Shown here in pieces: positions 33,424 through 43,192 of a stretch of DNA of 64,000 bases. The translations under genes and the position numbers were made by a program. Position 1 is the stretch's first letter. Every line of letters starts with the position of its first letter. The stretch is from Polaromonas sp. (GTDB taxonomy: Bacteria; Pseudomonadota; Gammaproteobacteria; Burkholderiales; Burkholderiaceae_C). The notes beneath the pieces were generated by a model. The model was not told the DNA's origin. It worked only from the letters and a program-made list of their open reading frames with translations, and ran no database searches. Where the stretch lies: contig JAAFIP010000008.1 of NCBI GenBank assembly GCA_013297865.1, forward strand, positions 124,001 to 188,000, in the 5' to 3' direction.

Positions 33424-34230
33424 ATGCAACATCGTATCTGCATTGCTGGTGCCAGCGGCCGCATGGGTCGTATGCTGATTGAGGCGATTCACCACGCAGA
33501 CGACTGCGTGCTCGGCGGCGCGCTGGACATGCCCGACAGCCCCGGGATTGGCCTGGATGCCAGCGGTTTTCTGGGCCATGCCAGTGGCGTGACGATCACC
33601 AGCGACGTGCGCCATGGCCTCAAGGGCTGTGACGTGCTGATTGACTTCACACGCCCAGAAGGCACCATGGTCCATCTGGCGCAGTGCCAGAGCATGGGCG
33701 TGAAGATGGTGATTGGCACCACCGGGTTCAGCGAGGCGCAAAAAGCCGCCATCCAGGCCGCCAGCAAGAACATTGCCATCATGATGGCCCCAAACATGAG
33801 CGTGGGCGTCAATGTCACCCTCAAGCTGCTGGAGATGGCCGCCCGGGCGATGCGCGAGGGCTACGATATTGAAGTCATCGAGGCGCACCACCGCCACAAG
33901 GTGGATGCGCCCAGTGGCACTGCGCTCAAGATGGGCGAAGTGATGGCCCAGGCCATGGGCCGCGACCTCAAGCAATGTGCGGTGTACTCGCGCGAGGGCC
34001 ATACCGGCGAGCGCGACCCCTCCAGTATCGGCTTTGCCACCATCCGCGGCGGTGATATTGTGGGCGACCACACCGTGCTGTTTGCTGGCACGGGCGAGCG
34101 TATCGAAATCACCCACAAATCCTCCAGCCGCAGCACCTATGCCCAGGGCGGGCTGCGCGCAGTGCGTTTTCTCTCTGGCAAGCCGGCTGGCATGTTCGAT
34201 ATGTTCGATGTGCTAGGCTTGCACTCATGA
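33424..34230 (+). CDS. dapB: 4-hydroxy-tetrahydrodipicolinate reductase
   Basis: 268 residues of the lysine/diaminopimelate pathway. NAD(P)-binding [15 protein letters not shown] lies at the N-terminus, GTTGF near residue 100, PNMSVGVNV near 125 and the catalytic/substrate motif [16 protein letters not shown] near 155. Length is normal. It is immediately downstream of bamE and likely co-transcribed, followed by the ExbB/ExbD pair. Confidence 0.95.
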   Translation: MQHRICIAGASGRMGRMLIEAIHHADDCVLGGALDMPDSPGIGLDASGFLGHASGVTITSDVRHGLKGCDVLIDFTRPEGTMVHLAQCQSMGVKMVIGTTGFSEAQKAAIQAASKNIAIMMAPNMSVGVNVTLKLLEMAARAMREGYDIEVIEAHHRHKVDAPSGTALKMGEVMAQAMGRDLKQCAVYSREGHTGERDPSSIGFATIRGGDIVGDHTVLFAGTGERIEITHKSSSRSTYAQGGLRAVRFLSGKPAGMFDMFDVLGLHS

Positions 34231-34258
34231 TTCTTTTGCATACAAACCACTTTGACCT

Positions 34259-34909
34259 ATGAGCGCATTCCAATTCATCGCCCAGGGCGACGCCATCAGT
34301 AAGTTTGTTGCCTTCCTGCTGCTGGCCATGTCGGTCGCCAGCTGGGTGGTGATCCTGTGGAAAGCCTGGGTCATCAAGCGTGCAGTGCCCGATGTGGCGC
34401 GCAGCATTGGGGCCTTCTGGCAGGCGGGTGACCTGGCCCAGGCCAAGGCCACGGTGGCAGGCTTTGACCGCGAAGGCCTGGTGTTGCCCTTGATTGAAGC
34501 CAGCCAGGCGCGCGCCGCAGGCACCCTGGCCAGCGTGGGCGACAAGGCGCAGCAACTCACCCGCGTGCTGCGCGACGCATTGCACGCGGTGCTGCTCAAG
34601 CTGCAGTTTGGTCAGGTCTTGCTGGCCACGGTGGGCTCTACCGCGCCGTTTGTGGGTTTGCTGGGCACCGTATGGGGCATCTACCATGCGCTGATTGGCA
34701 TCAGCGGTGCGGGGCAGATCTCCATTGACAAAATTGCCGGCCCGGTGGGCGAGGCCCTGATCATGACCGCCGCAGGACTGGCCGTAGCCATCCCCGCTGT
34801 GCTGGCGTACAACCTGTTTGGCCGCTACGTGGCCCGGATTGAGGCCGACCTGGAAGGCTTTGCGCGCGATTTGCGCGAGCTGCTGGCCCAGCATGAGGTG
34901 AAGGGATAA
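34259..34909 (+). CDS. exbB: ExbB/TolQ/MotA-type proton channel subunit
   Basis: A 216-residue inner-membrane protein with an N-terminal helix (FVAFLLLAMSVASWVVILW), a cytoplasmic loop and two more helices. The MotA/TolQ/ExbB signature is APFVGLLGTVWGIYHAL (near residue 125) and GEALIMTAAGLAVAIPAVLAYN (near 163). With the ExbD/TolR protein 10 bp downstream it converts proton motive force into work on TonB- or TolA-type partners. No tonB or tolA adjoins, so the partner is not shown; exbB is the more likely name from gene context. Confidence 0.87.
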   Translation: MSAFQFIAQGDAISKFVAFLLLAMSVASWVVILWKAWVIKRAVPDVARSIGAFWQAGDLAQAKATVAGFDREGLVLPLIEASQARAAGTLASVGDKAQQLTRVLRDALHAVLLKLQFGQVLLATVGSTAPFVGLLGTVWGIYHALIGISGAGQISIDKIAGPVGEALIMTAAGLAVAIPAVLAYNLFGRYVARIEADLEGFARDLRELLAQHEVKG

Positions 34910-34919
34910 GGGGGAAGCT

Positions 34920-35339
34920 ATGGGTTTTGGCCGCCTCGAACGCAGCAAGGGCTCCGAGCCCATGAGCGAGATCAACGTGACACCGCTGGTGGACGTGATG
35001 CTGGTGCTGGTGGTGATTTTCATCATCACCGCGCCCCTTTTGGCCAGCTCCATCAAGCTTGACTTGCCCAAAACTGACGCCGCCAAGCCCAGCGACGTGC
35101 CCAAATTTGTGACAGTAGTGGTTGATAAATCGGCCAAAGTGTTTCTCAATGACAAGCCCATTGAGCTGCCAGCCCTGGCCGAATCGTTGGCGGCATCTGC
35201 CAAGCTCAACCCCGACACCGAGGTGCAGCTGCGCGCTGACGAAACCGTGCCCTACGGCAAGGTGGTCGAGGTCATGGGGGTCGCGCAAAAGGCCGGCTTG
35301 AACCGCATCGGCTTTGTGGCAGACCCCAAAAAGCCCTGA
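34920..35339 (+). CDS. exbD: ExbD/TolR family protein
   Basis: A 139-residue protein with a single N-terminal helix (VMLVLVVIFIITAPLLASS). It includes the conserved proton-path Asp in NVTPLVDVMLVLVVIF (near residue 24). The C-terminal periplasmic domain has the KVVEVMGVAQKAGLNRIGFV end typical of ExbD. It pairs with ExbB just upstream. A 112-bp gap follows before leuS. Confidence 0.88.
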   Translation: MGFGRLERSKGSEPMSEINVTPLVDVMLVLVVIFIITAPLLASSIKLDLPKTDAAKPSDVPKFVTVVVDKSAKVFLNDKPIELPALAESLAASAKLNPDTEVQLRADETVPYGKVVEVMGVAQKAGLNRIGFVADPKKP

Positions 35340-35439
35340 AGTCGCCCCAGCGCTGCGGCAAGCCGCGTAGCAGTGCAAAACCTGGTTTTGTACGCAGCGC
35401 TTTCTAACTGCAAGCCCAGGCCAGCCACTGCCCAGGCCT

Positions 35440-35445
35440 TAAAAT
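35440..35445 (+). promoter_or_regulatory. Candidate -10 box right before leuS
   Basis: TAAAAT ends six bases before the leuS ATG with no Shine-Dalgarno between, as with hemE. It suggests a leaderless or very short leader transcript. Confidence 0.35.
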
Positions 35446-35451
35446 CAAATC

Positions 35452-38097
35452 ATGCAAGACAAATACGACCATTTAGCCGTTGAACAATCGGCCCAAGCGC
35501 ACTGGAGCGCGCAAGATGCCTACCGCGTGACTGAAAACGCCCTGGATGCCCACGGCAAACCCAAACCCAAATACTACGCCTGCTCCATGTTGCCCTACCC
35601 CAGCGGCAAGCTGCACATGGGCCATGTGCGTAACTACACCATCAACGACATGATGGCGCGCCAGCTGCGCATGAAGGGCTATAACGTGCTGATGCCGATG
35701 GGCTGGGACGCGTTTGGCATGCCCGCAGAAAACGCAGCCATTGCCAACAATGTGCCGCCCGAAAAATGGACGCGCGCCAATATTGCCGATATGAAACAGC
35801 AGTTCGAGCCGCTGGGCCTGTCGTTTGACTGGACGCGTGAAGTCGCCACCTGCGACCCGAGCTACTACCAATGGAACCAGTGGATGTTTTTGAAAATGCT
35901 CGAAAAGGGCATTGCCTACCGCAAGACGCAGGTCGTCAACTGGGACCCGGTGGACCAAACCGTGCTGGCCAATGAGCAGGTGATTGATGGCAAAGGCTGG
36001 CGCAGTGGTGCGCCTGTGGAGAAGCGCGAGATTCCGGGCTACTACCTGCGCATTACCGACTACGCCGAAGAGCTGCTGGACCACACGCTGCACAAACTGC
36101 CCGGCTGGCCCGAGCGGGTGCGCATCATGCAGGAAAACTGGATTGGCAAGAGCGAAGGTGTGCGCTTTGCTTTCCCGCATGACATCAAGGACGCTGCTGG
36201 TCAGTTGGTGCAGGGCGGCAAGATGTACGTCTTCACCACCCGGGCTGACACCATCATGGGCGTCACTTTTGTCGCGGTCGCGCCCGAGCACCCGATTGCC
36301 GTGCGGGCTGCAGAGCTGTCTGCCGCCTTGGCTGCAAAAATTGAAGCCTTGAAGCAAGGTGGCACGACCGAAGCCGAAATGGCCACCAAAGAAAAAGAAG
36401 GCGTGGCCACGGGCTTGTTTGTGACCCATCCATTGACCGGCGAGAAGGTGCAGGTGTGGGTGGGCAACTATGTGCTGATCAGCTATGGCGACGGCGCAGT
36501 GATGGGCGTGCCTGGGCATGATGAGCGGGACTTTGCGTTTGCCAAAAAATACAGTTTGCCGATTGCGCAGGTGGTAGCCGTTGCAAGCAAAGACTACTCC
36601 ACCGACGCGTGGCAAGAATGGTATGCCGACAAATCTGGCACTGCCAGTGTCCATTCCGGCAAGTACAACGGTTTGGATTTCAAATCCTGCGTCCATGCGG
36701 TGGCGGCCGATCTGGCTGCCAAGCAATTGGGTGAGAAAAAAACCACCTGGCGCCTGCGTGACTGGGGCATCAGCCGCCAGCGGTATTGGGGCACGCCGAT
36801 CCCGATCATCCATTGCGACGAGCATGGCGCGGTGCCGGTGCCAGAAAAAGACCTGCCGGTCATTCTGCCGCCGGATCTGGTGCCCGATGGCTCCGGCAAT
36901 CCGCTGAACAAGTGTGAGGCGTTTGTGCATGCGGCCTGCCCGATCTGCGGCAAAGCCGCGCGGCGCGAAACCGACACGATGGACACCTTTGTAGACAGCG
37001 CCTGGTACTACATGCGCTACGCCTGCCCCGACGCTGCCAGCATGGTGGATGCGCGCAACGACTACTGGATGCCGATGGACCAGTATATTGGCGGCATTGA
37101 GCATGCGGTGTTGCACCTGCTGTACGCCCGCTTTTGGACCAAGGTGATGCGTGATATGGGCCTGGTCAAATTTGACGAGCCGTTTACCAATCTGTTCACC
37201 CAGGGCATGCTGCTGCACGACTGCTACTACCGCGAGGAAGCGGGTGGCGGCAAGCGCTGGTTCTATCCCAATGAGGTGGTGATAGAACACGACGACAAAG
37301 GCCGCCCCACCCGCACCACGGCCAAAGAAGATGGCCAGCCGGTGCTGTATGGCGGCACTGAAAAAATGTCCAAGAGCAAGAACAACGTGGTCGAGCCACG
37401 GGAGTTCATTGGCCGGTTTGGCGCTGACACGGCGCGCGCGTTTGTGATGTTTGCCGGGCCGCCGGACCAGAGCGCGGCCTGGAGTGATTCGGGTGCAGAG
37501 GGTGCGTTCCGGTTTTTAAAGCGGGTCTGGTCGTTTGGCGTGAAGCTGGGCGCTGCCGGTGCGGTGGCTGCTCCAGCGAGCAGTCAACTGGGTCCTCAAG
37601 CTAAAAAACTGCGCTTTGAGCTGCACAGTGTGCTCAAGCAAGTGGACTTTGACTACCAGCGCATGCAGTACAACACCGTGGTCAGCGGTGCTATGAAGCT
37701 GCTCAACGCGCTGGAAGACTTCAAAACCGATGGCAGTGCGGGCGACCATGCGGCCATGGCGGAAGGTTTGAGCATTTTGCTGCGCGTGCTGTACCCGGTC
37801 ACGCCCCATATCAGCCATGTGCTGTGGCAGGACCTTGGCTTTGCGAAACTGCACGGCGATCTGCTGGACGCGCCATGGCCCGCTGTTGACAGCAGTGCCT
37901 TGAAGCAGGACGAAATTGAACTCATGCTGCAGATCAACGGCAAGCTGCGCGGCGCGATCACTGTGCCTGCAGGCGCTGGCAAGGAAGCGATAGAGCAGAT
38001 TGCTTTGGCTAACGAAGCCTTCATCAAGCAAGCAGCAGGTGCAGCGGCCAAAAAGGTGGTGGTGGTGCCGGGGCGGCTGGTGAATATCGTGGTGTAA
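35452..38097 (+). CDS. leuS: Leucyl-tRNA synthetase
   Basis: A class I synthetase of 881 residues that charges tRNA-Leu. HIGH motif is [11 protein letters not shown] (ends at residue 58), the CP1 editing domain is in the middle ([20 protein letters not shown] near 260) and KMSKS lies at 638-642. The anticodon-binding domain and the C-terminal tail ending [13 protein letters not shown] are complete. lptE follows after 19 bp, the conserved leuS-lptE order. Confidence 0.96.
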   Translation: MQDKYDHLAVEQSAQAHWSAQDAYRVTENALDAHGKPKPKYYACSMLPYPSGKLHMGHVRNYTINDMMARQLRMKGYNVLMPMGWDAFGMPAENAAIANNVPPEKWTRANIADMKQQFEPLGLSFDWTREVATCDPSYYQWNQWMFLKMLEKGIAYRKTQVVNWDPVDQTVLANEQVIDGKGWRSGAPVEKREIPGYYLRITDYAEELLDHTLHKLPGWPERVRIMQENWIGKSEGVRFAFPHDIKDAAGQLVQGGKMYVFTTRADTIMGVTFVAVAPEHPIAVRAAELSAALAAKIEALKQGGTTEAEMATKEKEGVATGLFVTHPLTGEKVQVWVGNYVLISYGDGAVMGVPGHDERDFAFAKKYSLPIAQVVAVASKDYSTDAWQEWYADKSGTASVHSGKYNGLDFKSCVHAVAADLAAKQLGEKKTTWRLRDWGISRQRYWGTPIPIIHCDEHGAVPVPEKDLPVILPPDLVPDGSGNPLNKCEAFVHAACPICGKAARRETDTMDTFVDSAWYYMRYACPDAASMVDARNDYWMPMDQYIGGIEHAVLHLLYARFWTKVMRDMGLVKFDEPFTNLFTQGMLLHDCYYREEAGGGKRWFYPNEVVIEHDDKGRPTRTTAKEDGQPVLYGGTEKMSKSKNNVVEPREFIGRFGADTARAFVMFAGPPDQSAAWSDSGAEGAFRFLKRVWSFGVKLGAAGAVAAPASSQLGPQAKKLRFELHSVLKQVDFDYQRMQYNTVVSGAMKLLNALEDFKTDGSAGDHAAMAEGLSILLRVLYPVTPHISHVLWQDLGFAKLHGDLLDAPWPAVDSSALKQDEIELMLQINGKLRGAITVPAGAGKEAIEQIALANEAFIKQAAGAAAKKVVVVPGRLVNIVV

Positions 38098-38116
38098 ACC
38101 TCAGCGAAAAACTCTT

Positions 38117-38647
38117 ATGCAGCATACGGCCTCATCCTCCACACCATTGCGTCGACGCACTGTGCTTGGCACAGGGGCTTTGTCACTGCTGCTGGCAGGT
38201 TGCGGCTTCAAGCTGCGGGGCGCGCAGGAATTTAGCTTCACGAGCATCTATTTCAACGGCGGCGAGAGCTCGCTGGTGCTGGGTGAATTGCGCCGCACCA
38301 TGCAAAGCAATGCACAGCTGCAGGTGATCACCGATGCAAAGCAATTGAACAGCGCACAGGTTGTGCTGGATGTGCTGCAGGACCAGCGGGAAAAAACTGT
38401 GGTGGGTGTGACTTCCAGCGGGCAGGTGCGTGAATTTCAGCTGCGGCTGCGCTTCAAGTTCAAGTTGCGCAACCAGGCTGGCAGGGAACTTATTGCGGAG
38501 AGCGAGATTTTGCAGCAGCGCGACATCAGCTTCAATGAAACAGCGGTATTGTCCAAGGAAGCCGAAGAGGCGCAGCTGTATCGCAATATGCAAAGCGACA
38601 TCGTCCAGCAGGTCCAGCGCCGCCTGGCTGCCGTGCGCAGCGTGTAG
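38117..38647 (+). CDS. lptE: LPS assembly lipoprotein LptE
   Basis: 176 residues. Signal peptide with lipobox LLAGC (Cys29), then GFKLRGAQEFSFTSIYFNGG, the usual LptE start. It plugs the LptD barrel in the outer membrane. The basic RRR before the hydrophobic segment is consistent with export. In many Betaproteobacteria holA follows directly; here holA is 6.2 kb away, behind an RpiR/ABC transporter module. Confidence 0.92.
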   Translation: MQHTASSSTPLRRRTVLGTGALSLLLAGCGFKLRGAQEFSFTSIYFNGGESSLVLGELRRTMQSNAQLQVITDAKQLNSAQVVLDVLQDQREKTVVGVTSSGQVREFQLRLRFKFKLRNQAGRELIAESEILQQRDISFNETAVLSKEAEEAQLYRNMQSDIVQQVQRRLAAVRSV

Positions 38648-38670
38648 GCAGCCTGCGGCCCCTTCCCTGG

Positions 38671-39639
38671 TCAGCGCTTTTTGCGGCCGTTGCTTGGGGT
38701 GTAGAGGTAGTTGGAGATGGCCTCGGTCAGCCTGCCAGCCTGCTGCAGGTACTCTTTCTTGCTGACCATCAGGCTGGTGACCAGAGCTTCAATCACCAAC
38801 ACCGCAGATACCGAGCTGCTGGATATGACGGGGTGGGTAGCCGCGGCCAGCAAGGTGCTGTTGGCCATGGGCACCAGTGGTGATGCCATGGAGTCTGTCA
38901 GCGCGACCACATAAGCGCCCCGATCCTTGGCATAGCTGGCCAGCTGGATGGCGTCCTGGGCATAGCGCGGAAAACTGATGGCCAGCAGCAAATCCTTGCT
39001 CTGGATATTCATCAACCGTCCCGCAGCCACCTCAGTACCGCCGAATTCCACGACGTTGACCACATGCTGGCAAAAGGGCTGCAGATCCAGCGCCAGCATG
39101 GCTGCCAGGTGGGAGCTCACGCCAAACCCCATGATGTAGACCACCCGGGCATGGCCCAGGCGTTCGCTGATGTCTGCCAACGCGGCTGTGTCCAGGTTGT
39201 GGGCCGTAGTGCGCGCATTGTTGAGCCCGGATTCCAGGCTTTGTGTGGTGGCCACCGATTTGGAGTTGGGTTGCAGCATCACATCGCGCAGCTTCTCCAC
39301 TGGCTGCAGCATGCCTTGCAGCACCTGGGCCATATCGTCGCGCATGGCGGCAAAGCCGCTGTAGCCCAATGTACGTGCAAACCGGCTGAGGGTGGCGGCC
39401 GACGTGTGGGCGTGCGCTGCCAGCTCCTCAATGCCCCATGCCGTGGCGCGCACGGGATTGCGCAGCAGTTGCTCGGCCACGGCGCAGTTGGCACTGCTGG
39501 TGGCGGGGTCAGACAGGGTGGCCATCAGCTTGCGGCCCAAGGCAGACTGTGCAAAGGCGGTGTCTGCTGAACCGCCGGGTCGCACGTTATTGGCTGCTGG
39601 GGAGGATTTTCTTGTAGTGGCCTGATTAGGTTTTTTCAT
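38671..39639 (-). CDS. RpiR/MurR family transcriptional regulator
   Basis: 322 residues. An N-terminal HTH_6 domain (about 30-110: AVAEQLLRNPVRATAWGIEE, HTSAATLSRFARTLGYSGF) and a C-terminal SIS domain (about 150-290: VVYIMGFGVSSHLAAMLALDL, LLAISFPRYAQDAIQLASYA, VVALTDSMASPLVP). RpiR proteins sense sugar phosphates, but several control amino-acid or opine transport. It is divergent from an amino-acid ABC operon, which it probably controls. It is convergent with lptE. Confidence 0.88.
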   Translation of the reverse strand: MKKPNQATTRKSSPAANNVRPGGSADTAFAQSALGRKLMATLSDPATSSANCAVAEQLLRNPVRATAWGIEELAAHAHTSAATLSRFARTLGYSGFAAMRDDMAQVLQGMLQPVEKLRDVMLQPNSKSVATTQSLESGLNNARTTAHNLDTAALADISERLGHARVVYIMGFGVSSHLAAMLALDLQPFCQHVVNVVEFGGTEVAAGRLMNIQSKDLLLAISFPRYAQDAIQLASYAKDRGAYVVALTDSMASPLVPMANSTLLAAATHPVISSSSVSAVLVIEALVTSLMVSKKEYLQQAGRLTEAISNYLYTPSNGRKKR

Positions 39640-39640
39640 A

Positions 39641-39700
39641 TTTCAATTTTATGAAAATTATGGTACAAACGGTGTTGTGATTTTCACAGCCCATTTTCAC
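39641..39700. promoter_or_regulatory. Candidate RpiR operator region
   Basis: TTTCA-ATTTTA-TGAAA (39641-39656) lies beside the rpiR start codon, and two direct ATTTTCAC repeats follow at 39680 and 39693, 13 bp apart. Both fit symmetric or phased binding in the divergent promoter. Confidence 0.4.
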
Positions 39701-39745
39701 GTGTTGGTTAAGTGTATTTGTTTGTTGACTATTTTGGAGAAATTC

Positions 39746-40531
39746 ATGATGCGTAAAATTCTTGGCGTTTCTGCCCTGCTGGCCACTCTGTGCCTGGCCG
39801 TCTCTGCCCATGCCCAAGCGCCCAGCTGGGGCAAAATCCGTATTGGTGTGGAAGCCAACTACCCCCCGTTTTCGCAAATGTCGCCAGACGGCAAGTTTTC
39901 TGGTTTTGACATTGACATTGCCAATGCCATTTGCGCCGAGATGAAAGCAGAGTGCACCCTGGTAGCCCAGGAGTGGGATGGCATGATGCCCGCGCTCAAT
40001 GCCAGGAAGTTTGACATGATCGTGGCATCCATGTCGATCACGGAAGAACGCAAGAAGAACGCGGACTTCAGCGATTCATACTACGACATTCCTTCCACCT
40101 TCATTGCCAAGACCGGCAGCTTCACCAAGGTGGATGCCGCTGCACTCAAAGGCAAGAAGATCATTGTGACGCGCAACACCCCGCGCGCCAAGTATGTGCA
40201 GGACAACTACAAGGACAGCGAAGTCCTGCAAGTGGCCAAAGAAGCCGAAGTGACGATGGAGCTGGCTGCCGGACGCGGCGACATTGGTTTTGGCTCTTCG
40301 CTGGCAGCAACCGCAGCGTTTCTGAAATCGCCTGAAGGCAAGAGTTTCAGCCGCGTAGGCCCCCCGATCAACCCCAGTGGTGTTCAAAACGGTGGTGTAG
40401 GCATTGCCATGCGCAAAGGTGAAGACAGCCTGCGCACCAAAATCAACGCTGCGCTGAAAACCATCACCGCCAATGGCGTGTACAAAACCATCAACGACAA
40501 GTACTTCGATGTGAATATTCGCGGCGAATAA
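39746..40531 (+). CDS. Amino-acid ABC substrate-binding protein (first)
   Basis: A 261-residue periplasmic SBP_bac_3 protein with a signal peptide ending SAHAQ (about residue 24). Mature motifs IRIGVEANYPPFSQMSPDG, GFDIDIANAICAEMKAECTLV and SITEERKKNADFSDSYYD are typical of lysine/arginine/ornithine/octopine binding proteins. Start ATG 39746 has TTGGAGA upstream; a second ATG follows directly. It is the first gene of the operon with two permeases, a deacylase-family gene, a second binding protein and an ATPase. Confidence 0.9.
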   Translation: MMRKILGVSALLATLCLAVSAHAQAPSWGKIRIGVEANYPPFSQMSPDGKFSGFDIDIANAICAEMKAECTLVAQEWDGMMPALNARKFDMIVASMSITEERKKNADFSDSYYDIPSTFIAKTGSFTKVDAAALKGKKIIVTRNTPRAKYVQDNYKDSEVLQVAKEAEVTMELAAGRGDIGFGSSLAATAAFLKSPEGKSFSRVGPPINPSGVQNGGVGIAMRKGEDSLRTKINAALKTITANGVYKTINDKYFDVNIRGE

Positions 40532-40602
40532 CAGCCGAGTTGCCTGCGGGTGATGCAGACGATCTCTGCATCACCGCGCTGGATGGATAACACCACTACA
40601 AC

Positions 40603-41292
40603 ATGATTCTCTACGGTTATTTGCCCGCCATTTTGGAAGGGCTGGTGCTTACTTTGCAGGTGTCTGCACTGTCACTGGCCATTGCCTGCGTATTCGGCAT
40701 GCTTGGTGCCACGGCCAAGCTGTCCCAATCCAGGGCATGGCGCTGGCTGGCCGAGACCTACACCACGCTGATCCGTGGCTTGCCCGAGCTGGTGTTGATG
40801 TTGCTGATTTTTTATGGCGGTCAGATCGGCATCAACCGGTTGGCTGATGCACAGGGCTGGGGGTACATCGACATCCCGCCGTTTATTGCAGGTGTGCTGA
40901 CCATCGGATTTATCTATGGTGCCTACCTCACCGAAACCTTTCGTGGCGCTATCCTGGCAGTGCCCAAGGGGCAGTCTGAGGCGGCATTGTCCTTTGGTAT
41001 GTCGCAGGGCAGGGTGCTCTGGCGCATTGTGCTGCCGCAGATGGTGCGCCATGCCATTCCAGGGTTTTCCAACAACTGGCTCATCATGATCAAGGCCTCG
41101 GCGCTGGTGTCCATCATCGGTCTGGACGACATGATTCACCGCGCGGGCTTGGCATCGGCCACGACCCGCGCGCCATTTACCTTCTATCTGGCCGTGGCCT
41201 TGATCTATCTGGCCCTGACCACGATTTCCATTGTGGTGCTCTCGCGCATCGAAGCGCGCTACAGCCTGGGCGTGAAGAAAGTGCAGTTCTAG
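40603..41292 (+). CDS. Amino-acid ABC transporter permease (HisQ type)
   Basis: A 229-residue inner-membrane permease with about five helices. EAA-loop motif EAALSFGMSQGRVLWRIVLP near residue 125, and AIPGFSNNWLIMIKASALVSIIGL after it, as in HisQ/OccQ. Its stop is one base from the next start. Part of the operon with the two binding proteins; it would pair with the HisM-type permease. Confidence 0.9.
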   Translation: MILYGYLPAILEGLVLTLQVSALSLAIACVFGMLGATAKLSQSRAWRWLAETYTTLIRGLPELVLMLLIFYGGQIGINRLADAQGWGYIDIPPFIAGVLTIGFIYGAYLTETFRGAILAVPKGQSEAALSFGMSQGRVLWRIVLPQMVRHAIPGFSNNWLIMIKASALVSIIGLDDMIHRAGLASATTRAPFTFYLAVALIYLALTTISIVVLSRIEARYSLGVKKVQF

Positions 41293-41293
41293 C

Positions 41294-42004
41294 ATGCAAT
41301 GGCAAATCATCATCGATAGCCTGCCGCTGTATGTGCAGGGCATTCGCACCACGCTGGTGTTGTTGGTCATCAGTCTGCTGAGCGCGTCCCTGATCGCAGT
41401 GGCGCTGGCCATGGCGCGCATATCACCACGGCATTGGCTAAGCAAACCTGTCTGGCTGTTTACCTATGTGATGCGCGGTACGCCGCTCTTGGTACAGCTG
41501 TTTCTCATCTACCACGGCCTTGCGCAGTTTGAGGCCGTGCGCGAGAGCGCGGCCTGGGTGCTACTGAAAAACGCCTGGTTCTGCGCCTGGCTGGCCTTTA
41601 CGCTCAATTCAGCGGCCTACACCACCGAAATTTTCGCAGGTGCGCTCAAAGCCACAGCAGTCGGCGAAATCGAAGCAGCACGCAGCTATGGTTTGAGTGG
41701 TTTTAAACTCTACAGCCGCATTCTGCTGCCCAGTGCACTGCGCCGCGCGCTGCCACAGTACAGCAACGAAGTGGTGGGTCTGATGCATGCAACGGCCATT
41801 GCCAGCACGGTGACTCTGGTAGACATCACACGCGTTGCACGCGATGTGAATGCGCAGCACCTGCTGGTGACAGAGTCTTTTGGCGTGGCAGCGGCCATTT
41901 ATTTTGTACTGACCTTCACCCTGGTGGGCCTGTTCAAGCTGCTGGAGAAAAAATACATGAAGCATCTGCAGGTTCAGCAGAGCCCAGCGAAATCTGCAGC
42001 ATAA
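41294..42004 (+). CDS. Amino-acid ABC transporter permease (HisM type)
   Basis: A 236-residue permease. Motifs FTYVMRGTPLLVQLFLIYHG near residue 53, and EIEAARSYGLSGFKLYSRILLP near 125 as the EAA loop, then YSNEVVGLMHATAIASTVTLVDITRVA. These match HisM/OccM. It forms the second half of the membrane channel, coupled to the preceding permease with a single base between stop and start. Confidence 0.9.
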   Translation: MQWQIIIDSLPLYVQGIRTTLVLLVISLLSASLIAVALAMARISPRHWLSKPVWLFTYVMRGTPLLVQLFLIYHGLAQFEAVRESAAWVLLKNAWFCAWLAFTLNSAAYTTEIFAGALKATAVGEIEAARSYGLSGFKLYSRILLPSALRRALPQYSNEVVGLMHATAIASTVTLVDITRVARDVNAQHLLVTESFGVAAAIYFVLTFTLVGLFKLLEKKYMKHLQVQQSPAKSAA

Positions 42005-42018
42005 AAAAGCAAAACCCT

Positions 42019-43146
42019 ATGCAAGTTGAATACATGGAATTGATGGCACCTGCGCCGGGGCACAGTGTGCGCTTGCAGGTGTTGCGGTTTGGCCAGCCAG
42101 GCCAAGGGCCCAAGGCCTACATCCAGGCCGCTTTGCATGCCGACGAGGTGCCTGCCATGCTGGCCGCACTCGAGCTGAAAAAACTGCTTCTGCAGGCCGA
42201 AAGCAGCAACGAACTGCTGGGCGAAGTGGTGCTGGTGCCTTATGCCAATCCTCTGGGGCTGTCACAGCATCTGCATGGCCAGCACCATGGGCGGTTTGCC
42301 TTGAATGATGGCATGAATTTCAACCGCGGCTATCCAGAGCTGGCGCCCGCGGTGCTCGAGCAGGTGCGCACACTGGTAAGCGCTGATGCGCAGGCCAACC
42401 AGCGCATCATCCGCACGGCACTAAAGGAGGCTGCAGACAAGCTGGGTGCCACCAGCAGTGTGCAGGACTTGAAGCGGCGACTGCTGCAGTTGGCTATCGA
42501 CGCGGACATCGTGCTGGACCTGCACTGTGACAGCGATGCGGTGATGCATCTGTACAGCATGACTGCGCACGCAGGTATTGCGCAGGAGCTGGGTGCACAG
42601 CTGGGGGCGCACGCGGTGCTGCTGGCCAGCGAGTCGGGCGATTCGCCTTTTGACGAGGCCTGCAGCAGGCCCTGGCTTGATCTGCAGCGCCAGCTGATCC
42701 CACAATCAGGCAGCCAAAGCATTCCGCTGGCTTGCTTTGCGGCCACTGTGGAATTGCGTGGCGAGGCAGATGTGTCGCACACGCTGGCGCAGCAGGATGC
42801 CCTGGCGTTGATGAATTTTCTGCGCCTGCGGGGCTTGGCCAGTGCACAGGCGGTGCAGGAAAAGCAAGCCCTGTGTGATCCCACGCCCTTGTCGGGTTCA
42901 GAGCCGATCACGGCCCCGTGCGCAGGCGTCATTGTGTTCCACCGCCAAAGCGGCGAGCGGGTTAGCGCGGGCGACGCCATCGCTGATATTGTCAATCCCG
43001 ATACGGGCGATGTTCTGACACTGCATTGCAAATCGGCAGGTGTCATGTATGCTCGCTGCAGCACCCGCTGGGCGCATGCAGGCAAGCGCCTGGCCAAGAT
43101 TGCTGGTACTTCGCTGGCTCGAACAGGCAAGCTGCTCAGCCCCTGA
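42019..43146 (+). CDS. Succinylglutamate desuccinylase/aspartoacylase-family protein
   Basis: A 375-residue zinc carboxypeptidase-like protein (AstE/AspA family). Zn ligands are seen in YIQAALHADEVPAMLAALELK (His and Glu near residue 37) and VLDLHCDSDAVMH (His near 172), with NPLG and NRGYPE between. The C-terminal part (about 290-370) resembles a biotinyl-lipoyl-like fold (CAGVIVFHRQSGERVSAGDAIADIVNP). The family removes acyl groups from N-acyl amino acids. In an amino-acid ABC operon it may deacylate an imported N-acyl or opine-like amino acid, but this is inference. Confidence 0.85.
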   Translation: MQVEYMELMAPAPGHSVRLQVLRFGQPGQGPKAYIQAALHADEVPAMLAALELKKLLLQAESSNELLGEVVLVPYANPLGLSQHLHGQHHGRFALNDGMNFNRGYPELAPAVLEQVRTLVSADAQANQRIIRTALKEAADKLGATSSVQDLKRRLLQLAIDADIVLDLHCDSDAVMHLYSMTAHAGIAQELGAQLGAHAVLLASESGDSPFDEACSRPWLDLQRQLIPQSGSQSIPLACFAATVELRGEADVSHTLAQQDALALMNFLRLRGLASAQAVQEKQALCDPTPLSGSEPITAPCAGVIVFHRQSGERVSAGDAIADIVNPDTGDVLTLHCKSAGVMYARCSTRWAHAGKRLAKIAGTSLARTGKLLSP

Positions 43147-43192
43147 GGCTGACTGTTCCTGCACATCCACCCCATTCTCTGGAGATACCACC

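Noticed and set aside
35473-37290. A 605-residue minus-strand open frame opposite leuS
   Set aside because: It is a shadow frame in GC-rich DNA; leuS on the plus strand has all its motifs and the antisense product has no recognisable domain.
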